Assembly (NCBI GenBank): GCA_002386045.1
Contig: DGEQ01000149.1
Location: forward strand, 1 to 8,674
Direction of reading: 5' to 3'
DNA: 8,674 bases
Source of the DNA: Hungateiclostridiaceae bacterium UBA3922
GTDB taxonomy: Bacteria > Bacillota > Clostridia > Acetivibrionales > DTU013
Part shown: positions 1 to 5,827 of the stretch, piece after piece
How the letters are laid out: every line of letters begins with the position of its first letter
Position numbering within the stretch: the first letter of the stretch is position 1
The notes under the pieces: generated by a model
What the model was told of the DNA's origin: nothing
Seen by the model: the letters and a program-made list of their open reading frames with translations, nothing else
Databases searched by the model: none
Program-made: the position numbers and the translations under genes

Positions 1-72
1 TGTGATCGACTACCTGATGGCATGACGCGGGAGAGAAACCTGCGGCTACAATAAGGCGACTGGCAGCGGAAT
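1..72 (+). other. Possible 3' tail of an upstream gene and spacer
   Basis: The first bases can be read as the end of a protein (V-I-D-Y-L-M-A then TGA at 23-25). A second plus-strand frame stays open to a TAA at 52-54. Too little sequence is present to decide which frame is real, or whether either is. No hairpin terminator is visible before the promoter that starts at 73. Confidence 0.25.
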
Positions 73-101
73 TTGACAAATGCGGCATGCGTTGTTAAAA
101 T
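73..101 (+). promoter_or_regulatory. Sigma-A-type promoter for the Mn riboswitch/GDT1 transcript
   Basis: A perfect -35 TTGACA (73-78) is followed after exactly 17 bases by TAAAAT (96-101), one mismatch from the consensus -10. Transcription would begin near base 108, about 87 bases before the riboswitch aptamer. A second TTGACA at 145-150 has no usable -10 at normal spacing. Confidence 0.8.
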
Positions 102-194
102 TACATTATCTGATGGGATCGTGTTGCCGGCAGGATCACATCGGTTGACAAGATCGCATCGACTGGAACTGCATAAGCATATGGATTTACATCG

Positions 195-298
195 ATCTAA
201 AAGGGAGTAGCTTCGGGAAACCGGGATAAGATCAACATACTGGAGAGATCCTGGTCTTATCTCTTTAACGTATGTTAAAGAAAGCGAGACTTTTAGAT
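195..298 (+). ncRNA. yybP-ykoY-family manganese riboswitch aptamer
   Basis: The element carries the family's hallmark 5' core, AAAAGGGAGTAGC (199-211), followed by a CGG-GAAA-CCG hairpin (214-223). P1 pairs ATCTAAAAG (195-203) perfectly with CTTTTAGAT (290-298). Another helix pairs GATAAGA (225-231) with TCTTATC (255-261) and encloses a GGA-GAGA-TCC hairpin (242-251). A CTTTAAC/GTTAAAG hairpin (263-280) comes next, and AAGCGAGAC leads into the 3' arm of P1. From memory, this order resembles the Lactococcus lactis representative. Known family members bind Mn2+ and switch on Mn2+ efflux genes, which fits the UPF0016 gene downstream. The assignment is by eye; a covariance-model search would settle it. 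Confidence 0.9.
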
Positions 299-334
299 TA
301 TCAGAATGTGCCTGATAATCTGAAAGTCTTTTTT
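288..334 (+). terminator. Riboswitch-controlled intrinsic terminator (expression platform)
   Basis: GACTTTTAGATTATCAG (288-304) pairs with CTGATAATCTGAAAGTC (312-328) through 17 positions, with a single T-G wobble. The loop has seven bases and six T residues follow (329-334). Bases 290-298 of the 5' arm are also the 3' strand of riboswitch P1, so the two helices cannot coexist. When Mn2+ stabilises P1 the terminator should fail to form and the transporter gene should be read, an ON switch. The exclusivity is seen in the sequence; the ligand response is inferred from the family. Confidence 0.9.
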
Positions 335-358
335 AGTTGCAGTCGGAGGAGAAACGGT

Positions 359-1525
359 ATGCTTGCTGAGATGATAAAGGCGTTTTTGCTGATATTTATG
401 GCGGAAATGGGAGACAAGACACAGATACTTGCCATGGCGTTCGCCACGAGGTTCCCGGTCCGGAAAGTGCTGATCGGGATAGGACTGGGAGTGCTGCTCA
501 ACCATGGCCTGGCGGTTGCACTTGGGAGCTACCTGTCCCAGGTGGTCCCGATCGACACCATCCAGATGATCGCCGGGGCCGCATTTATCGGTTTTGCCCT
601 CTGGACGCTGAGACCGGAGGAAGAGGAAGAAGAAAAGGAAACGCGGATGAGGTTCGGACCGGCAGCAACGGTCGCCCTCGCTTTCTTTCTCGGGGAACTT
701 GGCGACAAGACCCAGCTTACGGCGATCACCCTGGCGGCTGATGCCGGGTATCCGGTGATGGTCCTTGCCGGAACCGTTTCAGGCATGGTTGCCACGGGAG
801 CCCTGGGGATTTTCATCGGGAAGAAGCTGGGAGACAGGATCCCGGAAACGGGCATCAGGCTGCTGGCAGCGTCCATTTTCATGTTTTTCGGGCTTCAGAA
901 GCTGTACCGGACGGTCCCTGCCCGCTACCTTGAAGTTCATTATGTCGCGCCCTTTATCGCCATACTGGCGCTGACAGCGGGCTGGATGGCATATTCAATG
1001 ATCCGAAGGAAACGCGAGGGATTCCGGTCCGCATTTATCAGCAAATCTAAAATGCTCCATGATTATTATCAACATCTGAAAAAAGACCTGGACGAAATAT
1101 GCCTGGGTCCTGAGTATTGCAGCGGATGCCAGGGGGAACTGTGCGCTGTAGGCAAGTCAAAAGAAATCGTGCAGGAAGCGCTGGATACCAACGGACTTCA
1201 GGAGGCGCCGCTGCAGGCTGGAACGAAGTTCAGCGAAAAGCCCTTCGTGGAGGAGAAGGTCCTGGATTGCCTGGTGGATGCGCTTTTGCTGATCAGCATG
1301 ATCAGGGACGAAAGTAGCCTGTCGGCTGCCCACTTTATCAGGAACCAGATGGAAACGATCCTGTTCGGGAAACCGGTTGTGAAATTCAAGGATATAGCTT
1401 CATACATCGACGAGATAAGAAAAACGGATGCCTGGCTGGCCAACAGGATCGACGATGCTTTTCATATGAGGAGGACTATGGATGGAAGGCAGGTCCAGGA
1501 AAGAAATAAAGACATAGCTGTCTGA
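359..1525 (+). CDS. GDT1/TMEM165 (UPF0016) family cation transporter with C-terminal Cys-cluster extension
   Basis: This is probably a Mn2+ exporter of the inner membrane. Both family signature repeats are present: E-M-G-D-K-T-Q at residues 16-22 and E-L-G-D-K-T-Q at 113-119, each at the start of a three-helix half. An acidic stretch (87-94) joins the halves. Helices run to about 184, and a seventh hydrophobic segment lies at about 196-214. Bacterial members usually end near 190-220 residues; this one has 388. The extra basic, then mixed, domain (about 215-388) holds C248-x5-C254-x2-C257-x4-C262 and looks cytosolic; I do not recognise it. The start at 359 is preceded by GGAGGAGAAACGGT. An upstream in-frame ATG at 272 lies inside a riboswitch hairpin and before the terminator, so it is not the start. 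Established family members (MneA, Mnx, TMEM165) transport Mn2+ and some also Ca2+. The riboswitch supports Mn2+ here. Confidence 0.9.
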   Translation: MLAEMIKAFLLIFMAEMGDKTQILAMAFATRFPVRKVLIGIGLGVLLNHGLAVALGSYLSQVVPIDTIQMIAGAAFIGFALWTLRPEEEEEEKETRMRFGPAATVALAFFLGELGDKTQLTAITLAADAGYPVMVLAGTVSGMVATGALGIFIGKKLGDRIPETGIRLLAASIFMFFGLQKLYRTVPARYLEVHYVAPFIAILALTAGWMAYSMIRRKREGFRSAFISKSKMLHDYYQHLKKDLDEICLGPEYCSGCQGELCAVGKSKEIVQEALDTNGLQEAPLQAGTKFSEKPFVEEKVLDCLVDALLLISMIRDESSLSAAHFIRNQMETILFGKPVVKFKDIASYIDEIRKTDAWLANRIDDAFHMRRTMDGRQVQERNKDIAV

Positions 1526-1528
1526 GAC

Positions 1529-1888
1529 ATGATGCCGTATTCCGTCGATATGCAGGGTGTTGTAAGACCATCATTTACGCTTGCGGTACTGTGGAATGAG
1601 GCCGGCGTTACTTACTGCATGATCACTCCGTGTATAATCGGGATGTTGCTCATTTATTCCAGGGATATTTACAAACCTGTCATGTCGGTGATATCATATG
1701 TGGGTCTGATTTTCGGCCTGCTTAACATGATGACGTGGTTCGGGATCCGGAATGAAAACTGGTGGATGGGTGTCCTGCATCTGCCCCTGCTGGTACTTTC
1801 ACTCTATGGCATGATCGTTGCCAAAAAGGAAAAACTCCCCCGGGATTTGCCGGTAAACGAAAATAAGCCGGAGATGAGTAGTGGTTGA
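1529..1888 (+). CDS. Small unknown membrane protein
   Basis: I do not recognise a family for this 119-residue protein. Three hydrophobic segments stand out: about 27-44 (with the T-P-C region), 50-72, and 79-97. A lysine-containing hydrophilic tail of about 20 residues follows, so the C-terminus probably faces the cytosol. Aromatic and methionine residues are frequent, and N-W-W near residue 78 opens the last helix. It starts 3 bases after the transporter stop, so it is probably co-transcribed with it and under the same Mn riboswitch, which hints at a role near that transporter. The Shine-Dalgarno is weak, suggesting translational coupling. ATG codons at 1532 and 1550 are alternative starts. 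The function is unknown. Confidence 0.7.
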   Translation: MMPYSVDMQGVVRPSFTLAVLWNEAGVTYCMITPCIIGMLLIYSRDIYKPVMSVISYVGLIFGLLNMMTWFGIRNENWWMGVLHLPLLVLSLYGMIVAKKEKLPRDLPVNENKPEMSSG

Positions 1889-1895
1889 CCATGTC

Positions 1896-1956
1896 TGTAA
1901 GCAGACGGAAAAACATATAGCCGGTCCTGTCGATACCGTCCAGGTATCCGCTTACA
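1896..1956. repeat. Nested inverted repeats between the membrane protein gene and pcm
   Basis: TGTAAGC (1896-1902) pairs with GCTTACA (1950-1956). Inside, GATACC (1932-1937) pairs with GGTATC (1943-1948) around GTCCA. There is no T-tract after it, so it is not a standard intrinsic terminator. The outer right arm overlaps the candidate -35 of the pcm promoter, so it could equally be a protein site. The arms are short and chance is possible. Confidence 0.35.
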
Positions 1957-1978
1957 TAGCTTGCTTATCGTGTATAAT
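1951..1978 (+). promoter_or_regulatory. Candidate pcm promoter
   Basis: A perfect TATAAT (1973-1978) lies 16 bases after CTTACA (1951-1956), which matches four of six -35 positions. Transcription would start near 1985, giving a leader of about 70 bases. Confidence 0.55.
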
Positions 1979-2054
1979 AAAATAAGCAGGAAATACACAT
2001 CCTGAAAACAGGGTCATCACCATAGCCGAAGGGACCCGAAAGAGGTGAAATGGA

Positions 2055-2642
2055 TTGGATCACCGGGAACTTGAATCGTATTTTCGTTCTCTGGACCGCT
2101 CGTTTTTTCTCGAAGATGACATGAAATCGTACGCGTGCCTGGATCAGCCTTTGCCGATAGGCCACGGGCAAACGATCTCGCAGCCCAGCCTTGTGCTGGA
2201 AATGACGCGGCTTCTTTCGCCGGAGAAGGACAGCAGGGTCCTGGAGATCGGCACCGGTTCCGGATTCCAGACTGCCCTTCTTGCAAAAATGTCGGCGCAG
2301 GTCTATACGGTGGAAAGGATAGCCGAATTGATGGAAAAGGCAAAGAAGAGGCTTGAGGCATTGGGCTTCACGAATATCTTTTATAAAGCCGGGGACGGAA
2401 GCATGGGATGGCAGGAACACGCTCCCTTTGACAGGATCATGGTGACCGCGGCGGCAGGGATCCTGCCGGACGAACTGGTCGGCCAGCTGGCACCCGGCGG
2501 CAGGATGGTCATCCCGGTGGGCCCGCCGAGCGTGCAGGAACTGAAGCTTATCACGAAGTCGGATGACGGCAGCATACACGAGGAATCCATGGGGCTGGTC
2601 AGGTTCGTGGAACTCAAGGGCAAGTATGGCTGGGCTGAATGA
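2055..2642 (+). CDS. pcm: Protein-L-isoaspartate O-methyltransferase
   Basis: It transfers a methyl group from S-adenosylmethionine to the alpha-carboxyl of isoaspartyl residues in aged proteins, starting their repair to aspartate in the cytosol. The 195 residues are close to the usual bacterial length (E. coli Pcm has 208). The substrate-side signature D-Q-P-L-P-I-G-H-G-Q-T-I-S-Q-P is at about 28-42. SAM motif I, V-L-E-I-G-T-G-S-G-F-Q-T, is at about 61-72, and the D-R-I-M-V-T-A-A strand is at about 119-126. The start is a TTG at 2055, six bases after GAGGTGA (2042-2048). The ATG at 2050 is in another frame and almost touches the Shine-Dalgarno. It sits between metal-related genes, but has its own promoter candidate and shares no operon with the transporter. 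Confidence 0.92.
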   Translation: MDHRELESYFRSLDRSFFLEDDMKSYACLDQPLPIGHGQTISQPSLVLEMTRLLSPEKDSRVLEIGTGSGFQTALLAKMSAQVYTVERIAELMEKAKKRLEALGFTNIFYKAGDGSMGWQEHAPFDRIMVTAAAGILPDELVGQLAPGGRMVIPVGPPSVQELKLITKSDDGSIHEESMGLVRFVELKGKYGWAE

Positions 2643-2686
2643 GACATTATTCCCGCATCCGTCCGGAATGTGTCGCATCGTCTTGA

Positions 2687-2692
2687 TATAAT
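2687..2692 (+). promoter_or_regulatory. Candidate -10 box of the bfr promoter
   Basis: A perfect TATAAT lies about 130 bases upstream of bfr. The bases at -35 spacing (near 2664-2669) are poor, so the promoter may depend on an activator or use another start. No convincing Fur-type inverted repeat is visible around it. Confidence 0.5.
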
Positions 2693-2698
2693 AAGGAA

Positions 2699-2820
2699 AA
2701 ACAGGTAAAATGTTATTGTACGGACCAGGAGTTCGTGCAAATCTTCACTTATCCTCACTCCGCAAAGGTGCGGCAAAATCCTGTGATCAACGATGCTGCT
2801 TAAAGAAAGGAGAAGTTCTT
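2699..2820 (+). promoter_or_regulatory. Structured 5' leader of bfr
   Basis: ACAGG (2701-2705), at the predicted RNA start, can pair with CCTGT (2780-2784). This encloses two hairpins: GTACGGAC/GTTCGTGC (2718-2738, two G-T wobbles, CAGGA loop) and CCGCA/TGCGG (2760-2773). TCCT (2752-2755), between the hairpins, is complementary to AGGA in the Shine-Dalgarno (2808-2811). The layout resembles a three-way-junction leader with a possible anti-Shine-Dalgarno. I recognise no known riboswitch class. Confidence 0.4.
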
Positions 2821-3288
2821 ATGAAGGGATCCCAGAAACTCATTGATACTCTCAACGCTTTGCTTGCAGATGAACTTGCGGCCATCAACCAGTACGTAGT
2901 ACATGCAGAAATGTGCGAGGACTGGGGCTATGGCAAGCTGCATGAGAAGTTTGAGAAGAGGGCAATAACCGAAATGAAACACGCCGAAAAACTTATCGGG
3001 AGGATACTGTTCCTCGGCGGCACGCCAATCGTTACCAAGCTCAGCAGTATCCATATCGGAAGCGACGTTCCGAAGCAGATAGAATATGACCATGCTGCGG
3101 AAGCAGGCGCCATCAAGGCTTATAATGATGCCATAACGCTCGCTGCAGAGGAACGTGATAATGCGACGAGAGATATGCTCATGGAGATCCTGAACGACGA
3201 AGACAGCCATATCGATGAGCTTGAGGAAATGCAGGATCAGATCGAGCAGATGGGTCTGCAGATGTTCCTCTCGACCCAGGTCGACTGA
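2821..3288 (+). CDS. bfr: Bacterioferritin (haem-containing ferritin)
   Basis: It oxidises Fe2+ at a di-iron centre and stores it as a ferric mineral inside a 24-subunit cytosolic shell. The protein has 155 residues, close to E. coli Bfr (158). All ferroxidase ligands sit at the standard positions: E18, E51, H54, E94, E127 and H130. M52 in E-M-K-H is the expected axial haem ligand at the subunit-dimer interface. The start at 2821 follows AAAGGAG (2806-2812) with normal spacing. An in-frame ATG at 2710 would add 37 residues that do not look ferritin-like, so it is rejected. The gene stands alone, with a long foldable leader and a terminator. No bacterioferritin-associated ferredoxin gene is seen nearby. 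In an anaerobe the likely role is iron sequestration plus O2/peroxide detoxification. Confidence 0.95.
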   Translation: MKGSQKLIDTLNALLADELAAINQYVVHAEMCEDWGYGKLHEKFEKRAITEMKHAEKLIGRILFLGGTPIVTKLSSIHIGSDVPKQIEYDHAAEAGAIKAYNDAITLAAEERDNATRDMLMEILNDEDSHIDELEEMQDQIEQMGLQMFLSTQVD

Positions 3289-3307
3289 TTTTACGGGCAA
3301 ACCTGGC

Positions 3308-3339
3308 AAAAAGGGCTGTAGAGGTATACAGCCCTTTTT
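3308..3339. terminator. Intrinsic terminator after bfr (symmetric, potentially bidirectional)
   Basis: AAAAAGGGCTGTA (3308-3320) pairs perfectly with TACAGCCCTTTTT (3327-3339) around a six-base loop. The 13-bp stem carries a T-run on the 3' side of either strand, so it could also stop minus-strand transcription. Confidence 0.93.
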
Positions 3340-3355
3340 GTGTGGGTAGGCATAG

Positions 3356-3405
3356 TTTGTGCAGGAAAGCAAGGCTTTGCGCAGGAAAACAAAGCTTTGT
3401 GCAGG
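3356..3405. repeat. 20-bp tandem direct repeat, 2.5 copies
   Basis: Copy 1 (3356-3375) and copy 2 (3376-3395) differ at three positions, and a half copy (3396-3405) follows. The core reads TTTGTGCAGGAAA-CAA-GC. It lies between the bfr terminator and the acetyltransferase gene, where no clear promoter is seen. There are no spacers, so it is not a CRISPR array. It could be repeated regulator sites or slipped-strand duplication. Confidence 0.8.
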
Positions 3406-3442
3406 TGAGTGAAATTTTTCCGGCAAAGGGCGGAGATGCGAG

Positions 3443-3994
3443 ATGGGGATGGAAATCATTAACATGGATCGACTGGACAATACCCGGCTCATACAGGCGG
3501 CACAGGTCCTGACGGACAGTTTACCGGAAGGCTGGCCGACGCTCCGGGATGCCATGGATGAAATATACAGGCTCCTGGTCCCGGAAAATACATTGCTTGC
3601 CGCTGTCGAAAATGATGCTGTGGTCGGCTTGGGCGGCATACTCCCGGGGTATGGCGGCAAAGTCTTCGAGATACATCCGCTGGCCGTCCGCAGCGACAGG
3701 CGAAGGCAGGGGATCGGCAGTGCGATCGTTGCGGCATTGGAGGATGAAGCGAGGAAACGGGGCGGCTTGACGATACATGTTGGAGCCGACGATGAGAGAG
3801 ACGGCGGTGAGACTTCCCTTGCAAACGAGGACCTATATGATGATTTGCCGGGGAAGATCCGGGACTTTTCGCCCGGTACGCACCAGTCAGGATTTTACAT
3901 GAAGCTGGGGTACAAAATCATCGGTGTCATGCCCGATGCAAACGGGCCAGGAAAACCTGATATCTTTTTGGGCAAGCGATTGTGGCAGCCATGA
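3443..3994 (+). CDS. GNAT acetyltransferase, AAC(6')-Ii-like
   Basis: It is an acetyl-CoA-dependent N-acetyltransferase of 183 residues, the length of Enterococcus faecium AAC(6')-Ii. The acetyl-CoA motif is R-R-R-Q-G-I-G at 86-92. From memory, several blocks line up with AAC(6')-Ii: E-x-H-P-L (76-80), G-G-L-T-I-H followed by G-x-D-D, an L-x-N-E-D-L-Y segment, and the C-terminal G-F-Y-x-K-L-G-Y-K-I-I-G-V-x-P-x-A-N-G then K-P-D-I. That enzyme acetylates aminoglycosides, but such chromosomal enzymes can have other natural substrates, so resistance is inference. The start at 3443 has GGAG (3432-3435) seven bases upstream; ATG 3449 is an alternative. No mobile element flanks it, which suggests a resident gene. 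It is separated from bfr by a strong terminator and has no obvious promoter. Confidence 0.85.
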   Translation: MGMEIINMDRLDNTRLIQAAQVLTDSLPEGWPTLRDAMDEIYRLLVPENTLLAAVENDAVVGLGGILPGYGGKVFEIHPLAVRSDRRRQGIGSAIVAALEDEARKRGGLTIHVGADDERDGGETSLANEDLYDDLPGKIRDFSPGTHQSGFYMKLGYKIIGVMPDANGPGKPDIFLGKRLWQP

Positions 3995-4207
3995 GGTTCG
4001 CTTGATGAGAAAGGATCATTGCGGAGAAGTCCTGCCGGTTGGCTGGGACTTACGGGTGCAGGGGATTTTGGGCCATTTAAGCTGATCGGCGGAATAGCAA
4101 AGGGGCATCCTGATGAAAATGATATAAGGAGTGCCGTGGGATCCTTCAGAAGCATTACCTAAAGGTATATACGGCAAAAGCATATATGTTTCCAAAAGGG
4201 TGAGCAT

Positions 4208-4585
4208 ATGTTCTTCATCGGGGTTTTTGGCATACAGGACAAGGATAAACACATAGGGACATATAACAACATCATATGTCCGACATGCGGAAAACTGGCC
4301 AGGTACGAGGTCCATAAGACATACAGGTATCTGCACATATTTTTCATACCTACGTTCAGGTGGAATACAAGGTATATAGTCAAAGCTTCCTGCTGCGGCA
4401 GCATTTACGAATTGGACCCCTTCGTCGGCAGGGAGTTCGAGAAAGATCCCCGGACTGGAATCAGGCCGGAAAACCTGCGGCGTCTTGACCATTATATCCC
4501 TTTCAGATACTGCCCGGACTGCAGGATAGATGTGCCGTCTGAATTCAGCTATTGCCCGTATTGCGGCGGCAGGCTGCAACAGTGA
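4208..4585 (+). CDS. Zinc-ribbon protein with two Cys4 sites
   Basis: This is a 125-residue soluble protein of unknown function, of a type common in Clostridia. The N-terminal region has C24-x2-C27 and C62-C63 as candidate zinc ligands. They surround an aromatic-rich segment (about 39-52, Y-L-H-I-F-F-I-P-x-F), which is hydrophobic but short for a membrane helix. A linker with basic and acidic residues (about 70-98) leads to a clear zinc ribbon: C102-P-D-C105 and C116-P-Y-C119-G-G. The start at 4208 follows AAAAGGGTGAGC. It is followed at once by a terminator and preceded by about 210 bases without a gene, so it is probably monocistronic. The adjacent C62-C63 pair is unusual for a Cys4 ribbon, so the first site may use only one of them. 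Confidence 0.85.
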   Translation: MFFIGVFGIQDKDKHIGTYNNIICPTCGKLARYEVHKTYRYLHIFFIPTFRWNTRYIVKASCCGSIYELDPFVGREFEKDPRTGIRPENLRRLDHYIPFRYCPDCRIDVPSEFSYCPYCGGRLQQ

Positions 4586-4591
4586 AACATA

Positions 4592-4616
4592 AAAACCCCC
4601 GGCATCCAGGGGTTTT
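4592..4616. terminator. Shared terminator between the zinc-ribbon gene (+) and tRNA-Val (-)
   Basis: AAAACCCC (4592-4599) pairs with GGGGTTTT (4609-4616) around nine bases. On the plus strand it ends the zinc-ribbon transcript. On the minus strand the stem is followed by TTTTTA, 17 bases beyond the tRNA 3' end, so it can end the tRNA transcript as well. Confidence 0.85.
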
Positions 4617-4632
4617 CGTTGTGATTGCGATA

Positions 4633-4709
4633 TGGTGGGCAATGAGGGATTCGAACCCCCGACTTCTACCATGTGAAGATAGCACTCTAACCAGCTGAGT
4701 TAATTGCCC
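4633..4709 (-). tRNA. tRNA-Val (anticodon CAC)
   Basis: Read on the minus strand, the acceptor stem GGGCAAT pairs with ATTGCCC. The D stem is ACTC/GAGT, the anticodon stem is CTATC/GGTAG with loop TTCACAT, and the variable loop is AAGTC. The T arm has the invariant TTCGAAT loop. Discriminator A and a genome-encoded CCA (plus-strand 4633-4635) finish the gene. Anticodon CAC reads the valine codon GUG. It is a solitary tRNA gene with its own promoter and terminator. Confidence 0.95.
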
Positions 4710-4729
4710 GTTTTCTATCTGTATATTAA

Positions 4730-4758
4730 ATTATAACTCTACTGGCCTAATGATTCAA
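4730..4758 (-). promoter_or_regulatory. Promoter of tRNA-Val
   Basis: On the minus strand, TTGAAT (plus positions 4753-4758) is followed after 17 bases by a perfect TATAAT (4730-4735). This places the transcript start about 15 bases before the tRNA 5' end. Confidence 0.85.
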
Positions 4759-4865
4759 TAGGTTTTTGCTGCATATTGCACCCATATCGCGCCGGAAAGC
4801 CAGGATCCTCTCCGGGCCGGCTCCAGTATCGATACGCATTGCCGGGAAATATCCCGCGCCATTTG

Positions 4866-5615
4866 TTATTCCACATATATCATTTTTCTTGTCATGCCGC
4901 CGTCCACGACCAGGTTGATGCCTGTGACGAAGTTATTCTTCCTGTCCGTCAGGAATATGCAGGCTCGCGCGATATCGTCCGGCTTCCCCACGCGCCCGGA
5001 AAGGTGCTGTTCGTGGTCGATTTGCCTTAGTTTCGAATAGTCACCCGTTTCGATCCAGCCAGGGGAAATCGCATTGACGGTGATCCCGTACCGGCCAAGT
5101 GAAGCCGCGAGCGCGTGCGTGAGTGCGACGATCCCGCCCTTGGAAGCGGCATAGGCCTCAGAATCCGGCTCGGACATGATGGCCCTGGTGGAAGCTATGT
5201 TCACGATAGCCCCGCCGTCCCTGTTATGCCGCATGTATTTCGCCGCTTCACGCGAGCACAGGAAAACGCTCCGCAAGTTAGTATTTATGATGTCGTCCCA
5301 TTCTTCCGGTGATAATTCAAAGAAAGGCCTGAACACCGATATCCCCGCGTTATTGATAAGGATATCTATATGGCCGTATGTCCTGTTGGCTGTTTCCATC
5401 AGCCTTATGATATCGGCTTCTTCCCGTACGTCCGTTTGCACGAAAAGTGCCTCTCCGCCTTTTTCCCTGATTTCGGCGGCCGTCCTGGCACCTGCTGCCT
5501 CATCGATGTCGGCTGCCACGACATTTGCGCCTTTTTCGGCGTAAAGCAGCGCGATACCTCTTCCGATCCCTTTTGCGGCCCCGGTAACTATCACCGTTTT
5601 GCCCTGGAAATACAT
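4866..5615 (-). CDS. Short-chain dehydrogenase/reductase (classical SDR)
   Basis: This 249-residue NAD(P)-dependent oxidoreductase has the classical SDR length and order. The nucleotide-binding motif T-G-A-A-K-G-I-G is near 11-18, and an acidic D-I-D after the second strand favours NAD over NADP. The structural N-N-A-G motif is at about 88-91. The catalytic serine lies 13 residues before the tyrosine of Y-A-A-S-K, the canonical spacing, and P-G-W-I-E-T follows. The C-terminal F-V-T-G-x-N-L-V-V-D-G-G block is typical of FabG-like and glucose-dehydrogenase-like members. The substrate cannot be told from sequence. The start has GGAG about 11 bases upstream, rather far. It is transcribed divergently from the flavodiiron gene. 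No T-tailed terminator is seen downstream, so read-through toward the tRNA is possible. Confidence 0.93.
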   Translation of the reverse strand: MYFQGKTVIVTGAAKGIGRGIALLYAEKGANVVAADIDEAAGARTAAEIREKGGEALFVQTDVREEADIIRLMETANRTYGHIDILINNAGISVFRPFFELSPEEWDDIINTNLRSVFLCSREAAKYMRHNRDGGAIVNIASTRAIMSEPDSEAYAASKGGIVALTHALAASLGRYGITVNAISPGWIETGDYSKLRQIDHEQHLSGRVGKPDDIARACIFLTDRKNNFVTGINLVVDGGMTRKMIYVE

Positions 5616-5650
5616 GGGAATCCACGCTCCTGTCAGAATTTCAGTTTTAT

Positions 5651-5659
5651 ATTATCACA
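5651..5659 (-). promoter_or_regulatory. Candidate extended -10 promoter for the SDR gene
   Basis: On the minus strand TGTGATAAT matches the extended -10 form TGnTATAAT with one mismatch, about 35 bases before the SDR start. The bases at -35 spacing do not resemble TTGACA. Confidence 0.35.
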
Positions 5660-5827
5660 AAAACAGGGCTGGTTCATCAGACTGCTGCTAAACCGCCCCA
5701 TGGTCGATTAAATATCGAATACCGTTATATCGTCCCGGAAAACCTTGCCTGCTATATTAAGCTATGGGGGTGTTATGGATTGCGTTGGGATCATTCCGGA
5801 AAAAACATGTTAGGACAGGCAAGAAAC

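Noticed and set aside
145..150. Second TTGACA as a further promoter of the riboswitch transcript
   Set aside because: No -10-like hexamer occurs 15-19 bases downstream.
272..358. N-terminal extension of the GDT1 gene to the ATG at 272
   Set aside because: The codons lie in the riboswitch hairpin and terminator, there is no Shine-Dalgarno before 272, and a good one precedes the ATG at 359.
1965..2678. 237-codon minus-strand open frame opposite pcm
   Set aside because: pcm on the plus strand has all family motifs. The antisense frame is a shadow with a composition unlike a real protein.
3356..3405. CRISPR array
   Set aside because: The repeat units abut with no spacers and no cas gene is present.
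2800..3660. Long minus-strand open frame opposite bfr and the acetyltransferase
   Set aside because: It is antisense to a clear bacterioferritin gene and crosses a strong terminator and a tandem repeat. The plus-strand genes explain the region.
4005..4085. Short ATG frame of about 27 codons after the acetyltransferase gene
   Set aside because: It is short, unrecognised and has a poor ribosome site; chance is the simplest explanation.
4016..4672. 218-codon minus-strand open frame overlapping the zinc-ribbon gene and tRNA
   Set aside because: It runs through the tRNA-Val gene and the shared terminator, and it opposes a well-supported zinc-ribbon protein.
4633..4709. tRNA-Val as an integration site of a mobile element
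   Set aside because: No integrase and no repeated tRNA 3' end are seen in the window; the downstream genes look ordinary.
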